A stretch of 6,621 bases of DNA from an uncultured Pseudomonadota bacterium (GTDB lineage: Bacteria; Pseudomonadota; Gammaproteobacteria; Burkholderiales; SG8-39), in contig CAIPGJ010000076.1 of NCBI GenBank assembly GCA_903864555.1, positions 1-6,621 of the forward strand, written 5' to 3'. The position numbers and the translations under genes were made by a program. A model generated the notes under the pieces. It did not search any database and was not told the DNA's origin. It saw nothing but the letters and a program-made list of their open reading frames with translations. Positions 1-5,474 of this stretch are shown here, piece by piece; the first letter of the stretch is position 1, and each line of letters opens with the position of its first letter.

Positions 1-116
1 AGGACTGGTGCGCCACGGCAGCACCCAACTACTACTTCGGGCGCGCCATCTCCATCTTCGGCGGCTCCAACGAGATCCAGCACAACATCGTGTCAAAGGC
101 GGTGCTGGGACTCTGA
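1..116 (+). CDS. Acyl-CoA dehydrogenase, PimC-like alpha subunit (3' end only)
   Basis: Only the last 37 residues and the TGA stop are present; codons read from base 3. The tail matches the C-termini of the two complete ACADs downstream: the APNYYF box, then FGGSNEIQ, ending in KAVLGL. Against the gene at 1675-2871, 29 of 37 residues are identical by hand count. It is therefore a third member of the same tandem family. As in those paralogues, the residue where medium-chain ACADs carry the catalytic glutamate of the Y-E-G-T motif is glycine. The rest of the gene lies outside the window, so its start, length and upstream context are unknown. Assignment to the family is firm; substrate is unknown. 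Confidence 0.85.
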   Translation, partial: DWCATAAPNYYFGRAISIFGGSNEIQHNIVSKAVLGL

Positions 117-149
117 ACCCGTTGATTACAATTTATGATTTACCTTGGA

Positions 150-176
150 GCGCCTGACTGAATTGCCGTTAGGCGC
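150..176. repeat. Inverted repeat (hairpin) downstream of the first ACAD
   Basis: GCGCCTGAC (150-158) pairs with GTTAGGCGC (168-176) over nine positions, one of them G-U, around a 9-nt loop. No T-run follows, so it does not look like an intrinsic terminator. Its 5' arm can also pair with bases 231-237, giving an alternative fold with the next inverted repeat. Function is unknown. Confidence 0.55.
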
Positions 177-236
177 CCTGACAAAGGGGACCGTGAGGGG
201 GGAACGTGAGGGGATATGTCCCCTCGGATTGTCAGG
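177..236. repeat. Nested inverted repeat with G-rich direct repeats
   Basis: The outer arms CCTGACAA (177-184) and TTGTCAGG (229-236) are perfect reverse complements. Inside lies a 7-bp hairpin, GAGGGGA (208-214) and TCCCCTC (219-225), with loop TATG. CGTGAGGGG occurs twice, at 192-200 and 205-213, as an imperfect tandem repeat. Related G-rich and C-rich words recur in the gap before the third ACAD. This could be a REP- or MITE-like remnant or a structured leader; the sequence alone does not decide. The rest of the 117-294 gap shows no gene and no convincing promoter. Confidence 0.55.
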
Positions 237-294
237 CACTCCCAATAGTCACCTGCATTCGCATTCAAATCTGATCACATCAAGGTAGCCGATC

Positions 295-1491
295 ATGGAA
301 CTTCGATTCACCGCCGAGGAAATTGCCTTCCGCAACGAAGTCCGGACCTTCTTCGAGTCCGCCCTGCCCGCCGACATCCGCAAGAAGCAGATGCAGGGGC
401 AGCGCCTGACGCGCGAGGACTACGTCAACTGGCAGCGCATCCTCAACCAGAAAGGCTGGGTCTGCCCGATGTGGCCGGTGGAATACGGCGGCACCGGCTG
501 GGATGCGGTGAAGTACTTCATCTTCAAGGAGGAGAGCTACCGCGCCTGGGCGCCGGATGTGCTGGGCCACAACATCCAGAACGTCGGCCCGGTGATCTGC
601 GCCTTCGGTTCGCCGGCGCAGAAGGACTACTTCCTGCCCCGGCTGCGCAACCTCGACCACTGGTTCTGCCAGGGCTTCTCCGAGCCGGGCGCGGGATCGG
701 ACCTGGCCAGCCTGAAGACGCGTGCGGTACGCGAGGGCGACCACTACATCGTCAATGGCCAGAAGCTGTGGACTTCGGGCGGCCATCATGCCGACTGGAT
801 GTATGGCCTGGTGCGCACCGACACCGGCGTGAAGAAGCAGGCCGGCATCAGCTACCTGCTGATCGACATGAAATCCCCCGGCGTGCAGGTGCGCCCGGTG
901 GTGACGCTGGACGGCCACCCCTATACCAACGAAACCTTCTTCGACAACGTCAAGGTGCCGGTGACCAACCTGGTCGGCGAGGAGAACAAGGGCTGGAACT
1001 ACGCCAAGTTCCTGCTCGGCAACGAGCGCGCCGGCATTGCCCGCGTCGGCCTGTCCAAGGCGCGCATCCGCCTGGCCAAGGCGCTGGCTGCGCGCGTCCA
1101 GGTGGATGGCGCACCGATGTCCGAGAGCCGGCACTTCCGCGAGAAGCTGGCGGCCATCGAAATCGACCTGAAGGCGCTGGAGATCACCAACATGATGGTG
1201 GTGGCCGGCATGAAGAAGGCCGGCGCCAAAGCCGATCCGCGCACCTCGGTGCTGAAGATCAAGGGCTCGGAAGTGCAGCAGGCGGCGCTGGAGGCACAAA
1301 TGGAACTGGCCGGTCCCGATGCGATGGCACGCCAGGTGGATTTCCTGGAGGCACGCGTCGCCGAGGCGATCGGCCATCCGGGCATGGCCAACAGCGCGCC
1401 CAACTACTACTTCGGTCGCGTGCTGTCGATCTACGGTGGCTCCAACGAAATCCAGCGCAACATCGTGTCGAAAGCGGTGCTGGGCCTGTGA
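295..1491 (+). CDS. Acyl-CoA dehydrogenase, PimC-like alpha subunit (second tandem copy)
   Basis: Flavoprotein predicted to oxidise an acyl-CoA to the 2-enoyl-CoA in the cytoplasm. At 398 aa it has normal ACAD length: N-terminal helical domain about 5-118, beta middle domain about 122-220, C-terminal helical domain about 230-398. FSEPGAGSD (128-136) is the flavin-binding middle-domain motif, and KLWT (157-160) supplies the conserved Trp-Thr. The usual catalytic Glu position in the C-terminal Y-E-G-T motif is Gly381, while Glu244 in GNERAG matches the catalytic Glu of isovaleryl-CoA dehydrogenase. The R-x-x-F-G and Q-x-x-G-G-x-G motifs that bind the FAD ADP moiety are absent, which points to a heteromeric alpha subunit. 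The ATG is preceded by AAGG at 282-285, 9 nt away. It is about 76% identical (303/398, hand count) to the next copy. It resembles the large subunit of pimeloyl-CoA dehydrogenase; the true substrate is unknown. Confidence 0.9.
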   Translation: MELRFTAEEIAFRNEVRTFFESALPADIRKKQMQGQRLTREDYVNWQRILNQKGWVCPMWPVEYGGTGWDAVKYFIFKEESYRAWAPDVLGHNIQNVGPVICAFGSPAQKDYFLPRLRNLDHWFCQGFSEPGAGSDLASLKTRAVREGDHYIVNGQKLWTSGGHHADWMYGLVRTDTGVKKQAGISYLLIDMKSPGVQVRPVVTLDGHPYTNETFFDNVKVPVTNLVGEENKGWNYAKFLLGNERAGIARVGLSKARIRLAKALAARVQVDGAPMSESRHFREKLAAIEIDLKALEITNMMVVAGMKKAGAKADPRTSVLKIKGSEVQQAALEAQMELAGPDAMARQVDFLEARVAEAIGHPGMANSAPNYYFGRVLSIYGGSNEIQRNIVSKAVLGL

Positions 1492-1515
1492 TGCCGGCGC
1501 CATCCATGACGAACG

Positions 1516-1535
1516 TTGCAAGCAGCTGTTTGCAA
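1516..1535. promoter_or_regulatory. 20-bp near-perfect palindrome, candidate operator
   Basis: TTGCAAGCAGCTGTTTGCAA has dyad symmetry at nine of ten base-pair positions; only the 1522/1529 pair is broken. The length and symmetry fit a homodimeric helix-turn-helix regulator site. It lies in the 183-nt gap, about 80 nt upstream of the start site expected from the candidate promoter at 1570-1598. I do not recognise the regulator. It could also form a small RNA hairpin, but no T-run follows, so a terminator for the preceding gene is unlikely. Confidence 0.45.
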
Positions 1536-1543
1536 ATGCGAAT

Positions 1544-1583
1544 GTCCCCTGCCATCACGCCCTCTGCAGTTGTGAGGGGGGAC
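1544..1583. repeat. C/G-rich inverted repeat sharing words with the 177-236 repeat
   Basis: GTCCCC (1544-1549) is complementary to GGGGAC (1578-1583). A competing stem pairs CCCTC (1560-1564) with GAGGG (1574-1578) around a 9-nt loop. The element shares the 11-mer GTGAGGGGGGA (1572-1582) and the 9-mer ATGTCCCCT (1542-1550) with the gap before the second ACAD (193-203 and 216-224), but in the opposite order. It overlaps the candidate promoter spacer at 1576-1592. Confidence 0.45.
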
Positions 1584-1598
1584 GCAGGGATTTATACT
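1570..1598 (+). promoter_or_regulatory. Candidate sigma-70 promoter for the third ACAD and beta subunit
   Basis: TTGTGA (1570-1575) and TATACT (1593-1598) match four and five of the six consensus bases of the -35 and -10 boxes and are exactly 17 bp apart. A start near 1605 would leave a leader of about 70 nt before the GTG at 1675. This would drive the two-gene unit 1675-4051, which ends at the terminator at 4112-4140. It is a pattern match only. Confidence 0.35.
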
Positions 1599-1660
1599 TG
1601 CGGGTGCCCGCCTAACCGAAGTCGACATTCGGACCGCCTGGGCTTCCCCTACCCCGCCTG

Positions 1661-1666
1661 AAGGAG
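1661..1666 (+). promoter_or_regulatory. Strong ribosome binding site that sets a GTG start
   Basis: AAGGAG lies 8 nt upstream of the GTG at 1675. That start gives a protein that aligns with the ATG-started paralogue from residue 1 and has the same 398-aa length, so GTG is the likely true start. Confidence 0.8.
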
Positions 1667-1674
1667 TTGTTTCA

Positions 1675-2871
1675 GTGGATTTGCGCTTTACGCCTGCGGA
1701 GAATGCATTTCGTGCCGAAGTGCGCGACTTCTTCGAGACCAGCCTGCCTGCCGACATTCGCAGGAAGCAGAAGCTGGGACAACGCCTGGCGAAGGACGAT
1801 GTCGTCGCCTGGCAGCGCATCCTCGACAAGAAGGGCTGGGCCTGCCCGCTGTGGCCGGTGGAGCACGGCGGCACCGGCTGGGATGCCGTGCACTACTTCA
1901 TCTTCAAGGAAGAAAGCTATCGCGCCTGTGCCCCGGATGCGCTGAGCCACAACATCACGCAGACCGGGCCGGTGATCTGCGCCCATGGCACGCCCGAGCA
2001 GAAAGCGTGGTTCCTGCCGCGGCTGCGCAACCTCGACATCTGGATGTGCCAGGGCTTCTCCGAACCGGGCTCGGGCTCCGACCTGGCCTCACTGAAGACG
2101 CGCGCCGTGCGCGAGGGCGACCACTACATCGTCAACGGCCAGAAGCTGTGGACCACCAACGGCCACCGCGCCGACTGGATGTATGGCCTGGTGCGCACCG
2201 ACACCGGCGTGAAGAAGCAGGCCGGCATCAGCTACCTGCTGATCGACATGAAATCCCCCGGCGTGCAGGTGCGCCCGGTGGTGACCCTGGATGGCGACCA
2301 CCACACCAACGAGACCTTCTTCGAGAACGTCAAGGTACCGGTAAAGAACCTGATCGGCGAGGAGAACAAGGGCTGGTCCATCGCCAAGTTCGCCCTCGGC
2401 AACGAGCGCGCCGGCATTGCCAAGGTGGGCCTGTCCAAGGCACGCCTGGCGCTGGTGAAGTCGCTCGCCGCCCGCACCCAGGTCGATGGCCGCCCGCTTT
2501 CGGAAAGCGAGCGCTTCCGCGAGAAGCTGGCGCTGGTCGAGACCGACCTGAAGGCGCTGGAGATCACCAACATGATGGTGGTGGCCGGCATGAAAAAGCG
2601 TGGCCCCAGCCAGGACCCGCGCACTTCGGTGCTGAAACTGAAGGGCTCGGAGCTGCAGCAGGCGACCACCGAACTGATGCTGGAAGTGGCCGGCCCGCAT
2701 GCCATGGCCCACCAGCACGAGTTCCTCGAGGCGGCAGTGGAGGCCTCCATCGGGCCGGACTGGGCCGGCACCTCGGCACCCAATTACTACTTCAATCGGG
2801 CAGTATCGATTTTCGGCGGGACCAGCGAGATTCAACACAATATCGTGGCGAAAGCTGTTTTGGGGCTGTAA
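1675..2871 (+). CDS. Acyl-CoA dehydrogenase, PimC-like alpha subunit (third tandem copy)
   Basis: Second complete alpha-type ACAD, 398 aa, colinear without gaps with the copy at 295-1491. Features seen: FSEPGSGSD (128-136), KLWTTNG (157-163), Glu244 in GNERAG, and Gly381 where medium-chain enzymes have the catalytic Glu. The C-terminal R-x-x-F-G and G-G-x-G FAD motifs are missing, as in its sister. It differs mostly in the N-terminal helices and at residues 331-377, which may affect the acyl pocket. It starts with GTG behind a strong Shine-Dalgarno site and is followed after 19 nt by the beta-type ACAD, so the two are very likely co-transcribed and translated together. A 116-bp stretch (2170-2285) is identical to the sister gene. 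The last 90 bases use noticeably more A/T-ending codons. It resembles the pimeloyl-CoA dehydrogenase large subunit; substrate unproven. Confidence 0.9.
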   Translation: MDLRFTPAENAFRAEVRDFFETSLPADIRRKQKLGQRLAKDDVVAWQRILDKKGWACPLWPVEHGGTGWDAVHYFIFKEESYRACAPDALSHNITQTGPVICAHGTPEQKAWFLPRLRNLDIWMCQGFSEPGSGSDLASLKTRAVREGDHYIVNGQKLWTTNGHRADWMYGLVRTDTGVKKQAGISYLLIDMKSPGVQVRPVVTLDGDHHTNETFFENVKVPVKNLIGEENKGWSIAKFALGNERAGIAKVGLSKARLALVKSLAARTQVDGRPLSESERFREKLALVETDLKALEITNMMVVAGMKKRGPSQDPRTSVLKLKGSELQQATTELMLEVAGPHAMAHQHEFLEAAVEASIGPDWAGTSAPNYYFNRAVSIFGGTSEIQHNIVAKAVLGL

Positions 2872-2890
2872 CTTAAAAAAGGATTGAACA

Positions 2891-4051
2891 ATGGACTTTG
2901 ATCTCAGCGAAGAGCAGCGGATGCTCAAGGAAAGCGTGGACCGGCTGCTGGAGGATCGTTACAGCTTCGAGCAGCGCAAGGGCTACACCAAGGCAGCCGA
3001 CGGCTGGAGCCGGGAACTTTGGCAGCAGTACGCCGACCTCGGCCTGCTGGGCGTGCCCTTCCCGCAGGACAACGGCGGATTCGGCGGTGGCCCGGTCGAA
3101 ACCATGATCGTCATGGAAGCCTTCGGCAAGGCGCTGATCCTCGAGCCCTACTTCGCCACGGTGATCCTGTTCGGCGGCGCAGTGCGCCTGGCCGGCAGCG
3201 CCGCCCAGAAGTCCGACCTGCTGCCGAAGATCGGCGAAGGCAATCTGCTGGGCGCCTTTGCCCACTCCGAGCGCAATTCCCGCTATGACCTGGCCGATGT
3301 GCAGACCACCGCGAAGAAAGATGGCGCCGGCTGGGTGCTGGATGGCGAGAAGACGGTCGTGGTGCACGGTGACTGCGCCGACAAGCTGGTGGTCTCGGCC
3401 CGCGTGTCCGGCGGCCAGCGCGACAAGGATGGCATCGCCCTGTTCATCGTCGATGCCAAGGCTCCTGGCGTCAGCCGCAAGGCCTACCCGACGCAGGACA
3501 GCCTGCGCGCCGCCGACATCACGCTCAAGGGCGTGAAGGTCAGCGCCGCCGACCAGCTGGGCGAGCCGGGCAAGGGCTACGGCATCGTCGAGCGCGTGGC
3601 GCAGTCGGCCATCCAGGCGCTGTCGGCCGAAGCGGTGGGCGGCATGCAGCAGATGCTGGACATCACCGTCGAATACCTGAAGACACGCCAGCAGTTCGGT
3701 GTGCCCATCGGCAGCTTCCAGGCGCTGCAGCACCGCGCCGTGGACATGCTGGTGGCGACCGAGCAGGCCCGCTCCATGGCCATGTACGCCGCCATGATGG
3801 TGGACGATGACGATGAAACGGAGCGTTCCAAGGCCATCAATGCCGTGAAGGTGCACATCGGCAAGTCCGGCCGCTATGTCGGCCAGCAGTCGATCCAGTT
3901 GCACGGCGGCATCGGCATGACCCTGGAGTACAAGGTCGGCCATTACTTCATCCGCTCGACCATGATCGAAATCCTGTTCGGGGACACCGACCATCACCTG
4001 GCCGCGCTCGCGCGTGCCGGCGGCCTGATCGCCCCCGGCGCAACGGCCTGA
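2891..4051 (+). CDS. Acyl-CoA dehydrogenase, PimD-like beta subunit
   Basis: ACAD-family protein of 386 aa beginning MDFDLSEEQR, typical of proteins annotated as pimeloyl-CoA dehydrogenase small subunit. C-terminal FAD motifs are intact: RQQFG (266-270) followed by PIGSFQALQH, and QLHGGIGMT (336-344). The middle domain is degenerate: the T-E-P-G-A-G-S-D box reads AHSERNSRYD (124-133) and the flavin-contacting W-T is VVVHG. Both known catalytic Glu positions appear lost: Ala240 by alignment to the isovaleryl-type site, and Gly364 in FGDT. It probably acts as the structural and FAD-anchoring half of an alpha2beta2 enzyme with the PimC-like neighbours rather than as an active homomer. AAGGA at 2879-2883 sits 7 nt before the ATG. 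It is the last gene before the terminator. Confidence 0.88.
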   Translation: MDFDLSEEQRMLKESVDRLLEDRYSFEQRKGYTKAADGWSRELWQQYADLGLLGVPFPQDNGGFGGGPVETMIVMEAFGKALILEPYFATVILFGGAVRLAGSAAQKSDLLPKIGEGNLLGAFAHSERNSRYDLADVQTTAKKDGAGWVLDGEKTVVVHGDCADKLVVSARVSGGQRDKDGIALFIVDAKAPGVSRKAYPTQDSLRAADITLKGVKVSAADQLGEPGKGYGIVERVAQSAIQALSAEAVGGMQQMLDITVEYLKTRQQFGVPIGSFQALQHRAVDMLVATEQARSMAMYAAMMVDDDDETERSKAINAVKVHIGKSGRYVGQQSIQLHGGIGMTLEYKVGHYFIRSTMIEILFGDTDHHLAALARAGGLIAPGATA

Positions 4052-4111
4052 TTGCAGTCATCATGGGCGCCGCGGACCATTGCATCCAAGGTCGCGGTGC
4101 CCGGTATCAGG

Positions 4112-4140
4112 AAGCGGGCTTCATGCCCGTTTTTTGTTTT
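4112..4140 (+). terminator. Rho-independent terminator after the beta subunit
   Basis: CGGGC (4115-4119) and GCCCG (4125-4129) form a stem around loop TTCAT. Six T (4130-4135), then G and four more T follow. The A residues at 4112-4113 and G4114 can extend the stem into the T-run. It ends the ACAD transcript 60 nt after the stop codon and separates it from the thiolase/DUF35 pair. Confidence 0.85.
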
Positions 4141-4187
4141 GGAGCCCCTGGATCGAATGCCCGGGGCCCTGAAGCAGGCAAGCGCGA

Positions 4188-4247
4188 AGGCAGTGACACT
4201 GCCTCGCACTTTCAAGTGTGGCCTCCGCATGCCACTCGCAGCATGCG
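4188..4247. repeat. Three consecutive small inverted repeats upstream of the thiolase-like gene
   Basis: AGGCAGT/ACTGCCT (4188-4204, 3-nt loop), CACTT/AAGTG (4207-4218, 2-nt loop) and CGCATGC/GCATGCG (4226-4247, 8-nt loop) follow one another within 60 nt. None is followed by a T-run. They sit between the terminator and the start codon, where the promoter of the thiolase/DUF35 unit must be, so operator sites or a structured leader are possible. I found no convincing -35/-10 pair here. Confidence 0.45.
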
Positions 4248-4269
4248 TGCCGCAATCCACCAATCGCTC

Positions 4270-4276
4270 AGGAAGG
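4270..4276 (+). promoter_or_regulatory. Ribosome binding site that sets the thiolase-like start
   Basis: AGGAAGG lies 10 nt before the ATG at 4287. The frame is open further upstream to an ATG at 4218, but that 23-residue extension has no family-like sequence and no Shine-Dalgarno site, and it runs through the inverted repeats. The ATG at 4287 is preferred. Confidence 0.75.
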
Positions 4277-4286
4277 TGAAATCACG

Positions 4287-5453
4287 ATGAGTAGCAAAGG
4301 AAAAGCCTATATAGCCGGGGTGTACGAGCATCCCACCCGCAAGGCCGAGCATGCCTCGCTTGCACAGTTGCACGCCGAAGTGGCCGTCGGCGCGGTGGAA
4401 GACGCCGGCCTGTCGATGCAGGACGTGGACGCCTATTTCTGCGCGGGCGATGCCCCGGGCCTGGGACCACTCAACATGATCGACTACCTGGGCCTGAAGG
4501 TCCGGCATTTCGACTCGACCGACGTGGGTGGCTCCTCCTACCTGATGCACGTCGCCCATGCCGCCGAAGCGATTGCCGCCGGCAAGTGCAACGTGGCACT
4601 GATCACCCTGGCCGGCCGGCCGCGCTCCGAAGGCCGCAGCGGCACCCAGCAGCGCGCTTCCATCCCGAATGTGCCGGATGCGCCGTATGAAGGCCCCTAC
4701 GGCCTGGTGACGGTGAACATGTACGCGCTGGCGGCGATGCGCCACATGTACCAGTACGGCACCACCAGCGAGCAGATGGCCTGGGTCAAGGTGGCCGCCT
4801 CGCACCATGCCCAGCACAACCCCAATGCCTTCCTGCAGAAGGTCATGACTGTGGAAGACGTGGTCAACTCACCCATGATCGCCGACCCGCTGCACCGCGC
4901 CGATTGCTGCGTGGTGACCGACGGCGGCGGCGCAGTGCTGGTGGTGAAGCCGGAAATCGCGAAAGCCCTGAAGCGTCCGCTGGTGAAGGTGATCGGCGCC
5001 GGCGAGTCCACCAAGGGCCCGCTGGGCGGCATGGTCGACCTGACCTACTCGGGCGCCGTGGTGTCGGGTGCAACTGCTTTCGCCGAAGCCGGCGTGAAGC
5101 AGTCGGACATCAAGTACGCCTCCATCTACGACAGCTTCACGATCACCGTGATCATGCAGCTGGAAGACCTGGGCTTCTGCAAAAAGGGCGAAGGCGGCAA
5201 GTTCGTGGCGGATGGCAACCTCATCTCCGGTGTGGGCAAGCTGCCCTTCAACACCGACGGCGGCGGCATGTGCAACAACCACCCAAACAACCGCGGCGGC
5301 ATCACCAAGATCATCGAGGCGGTTCGCCAGCTGCGCGGCGAGGCACACCCCAAGGTGCAGGTGAAGAACTGCGACATTGCCCTGGCACACGGCACCGGCG
5401 GCTCGCTGGGCACCCGTCACGGCAGCGCCACGCTGATCATGGAACGCGAATAA
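4287..5453 (+). CDS. Thiolase-superfamily protein lacking the catalytic Cys (Ltp2/SCP-X-like, DUF35 partner)
   Basis: 388 aa, usual length for the family. N-terminal thiolase half about 1-225, C-terminal half about 230-388. By ungapped alignment to Zoogloea-type thiolase around A-x-x-x-I-A-x-G, the nucleophilic Cys position is Gly82 within VGGSS (80-84). The C-terminal C-x-G motif is replaced by AHGTGG (367-372). The G-H-P histidine is kept as His332 in NHP (331-333), and a YDSF motif lies at 281-284. This pattern fits the Ltp2 type, where a thiolase fold with no nucleophilic Cys performs retro-aldol cleavage of a side-chain hydroxyacyl-CoA together with a DUF35 protein. A true thiolytic role seems unlikely but cannot be excluded. 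The DUF35 gene follows after 21 nt, so the two are probably co-expressed. Annotation pipelines would probably call it acetyl-CoA acetyltransferase or thiolase-domain protein. Confidence 0.87.
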   Translation: MSSKGKAYIAGVYEHPTRKAEHASLAQLHAEVAVGAVEDAGLSMQDVDAYFCAGDAPGLGPLNMIDYLGLKVRHFDSTDVGGSSYLMHVAHAAEAIAAGKCNVALITLAGRPRSEGRSGTQQRASIPNVPDAPYEGPYGLVTVNMYALAAMRHMYQYGTTSEQMAWVKVAASHHAQHNPNAFLQKVMTVEDVVNSPMIADPLHRADCCVVTDGGGAVLVVKPEIAKALKRPLVKVIGAGESTKGPLGGMVDLTYSGAVVSGATAFAEAGVKQSDIKYASIYDSFTITVIMQLEDLGFCKKGEGGKFVADGNLISGVGKLPFNTDGGGMCNNHPNNRGGITKIIEAVRQLRGEAHPKVQVKNCDIALAHGTGGSLGTRHGSATLIMERE

Positions 5454-5474
5454 GGCACACAGGAGAATCACGAC

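Noticed and set aside
122..139. Possible promoter with TATGAT at 134-139
   Set aside because: The -10 resembles consensus, but no -35 lies at 16-18 bp; that position falls at the end of the preceding coding sequence (CTCTGA).
150..225. Intrinsic terminator after the first ACAD fragment
   Set aside because: Stems are present but none is followed by a run of T on the plus strand.
150..236. CRISPR array or tRNA-like structure in the repeat-rich gap
   Set aside because: Repeats are short, imperfect and not regularly spaced, and no cloverleaf with anticodon arm can be drawn.
229..258. TTGTCA (229-234) as a -35 box for the second alpha gene
   Set aside because: No acceptable -10 lies 16-18 bp downstream, and the word is explained by the inverted-repeat arm.
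280..1521. Long minus-strand open frame (413 codons) opposite the second alpha gene, with similar ones opposite the other ACADs and the thiolase
   Set aside because: These frames mirror the strong third-position G/C bias of the sense genes. Their translations are rich in His, Ala, Gly and Arg with no recognisable domain, and the sense frames are clear ACAD and thiolase proteins.
4188..4204. Possible sigma-54 promoter (GG-N10-GC at 4189-4202)
   Set aside because: The invariant GG and GC have the right spacing, but the other consensus bases match poorly and the match arises from a palindrome.
4052..4290. Two overlapping 75-codon plus-strand open frames in the gap before the thiolase
   Set aside because: Both run through the terminator hairpin and T-run, lack a plausible ribosome binding site and resemble no family.
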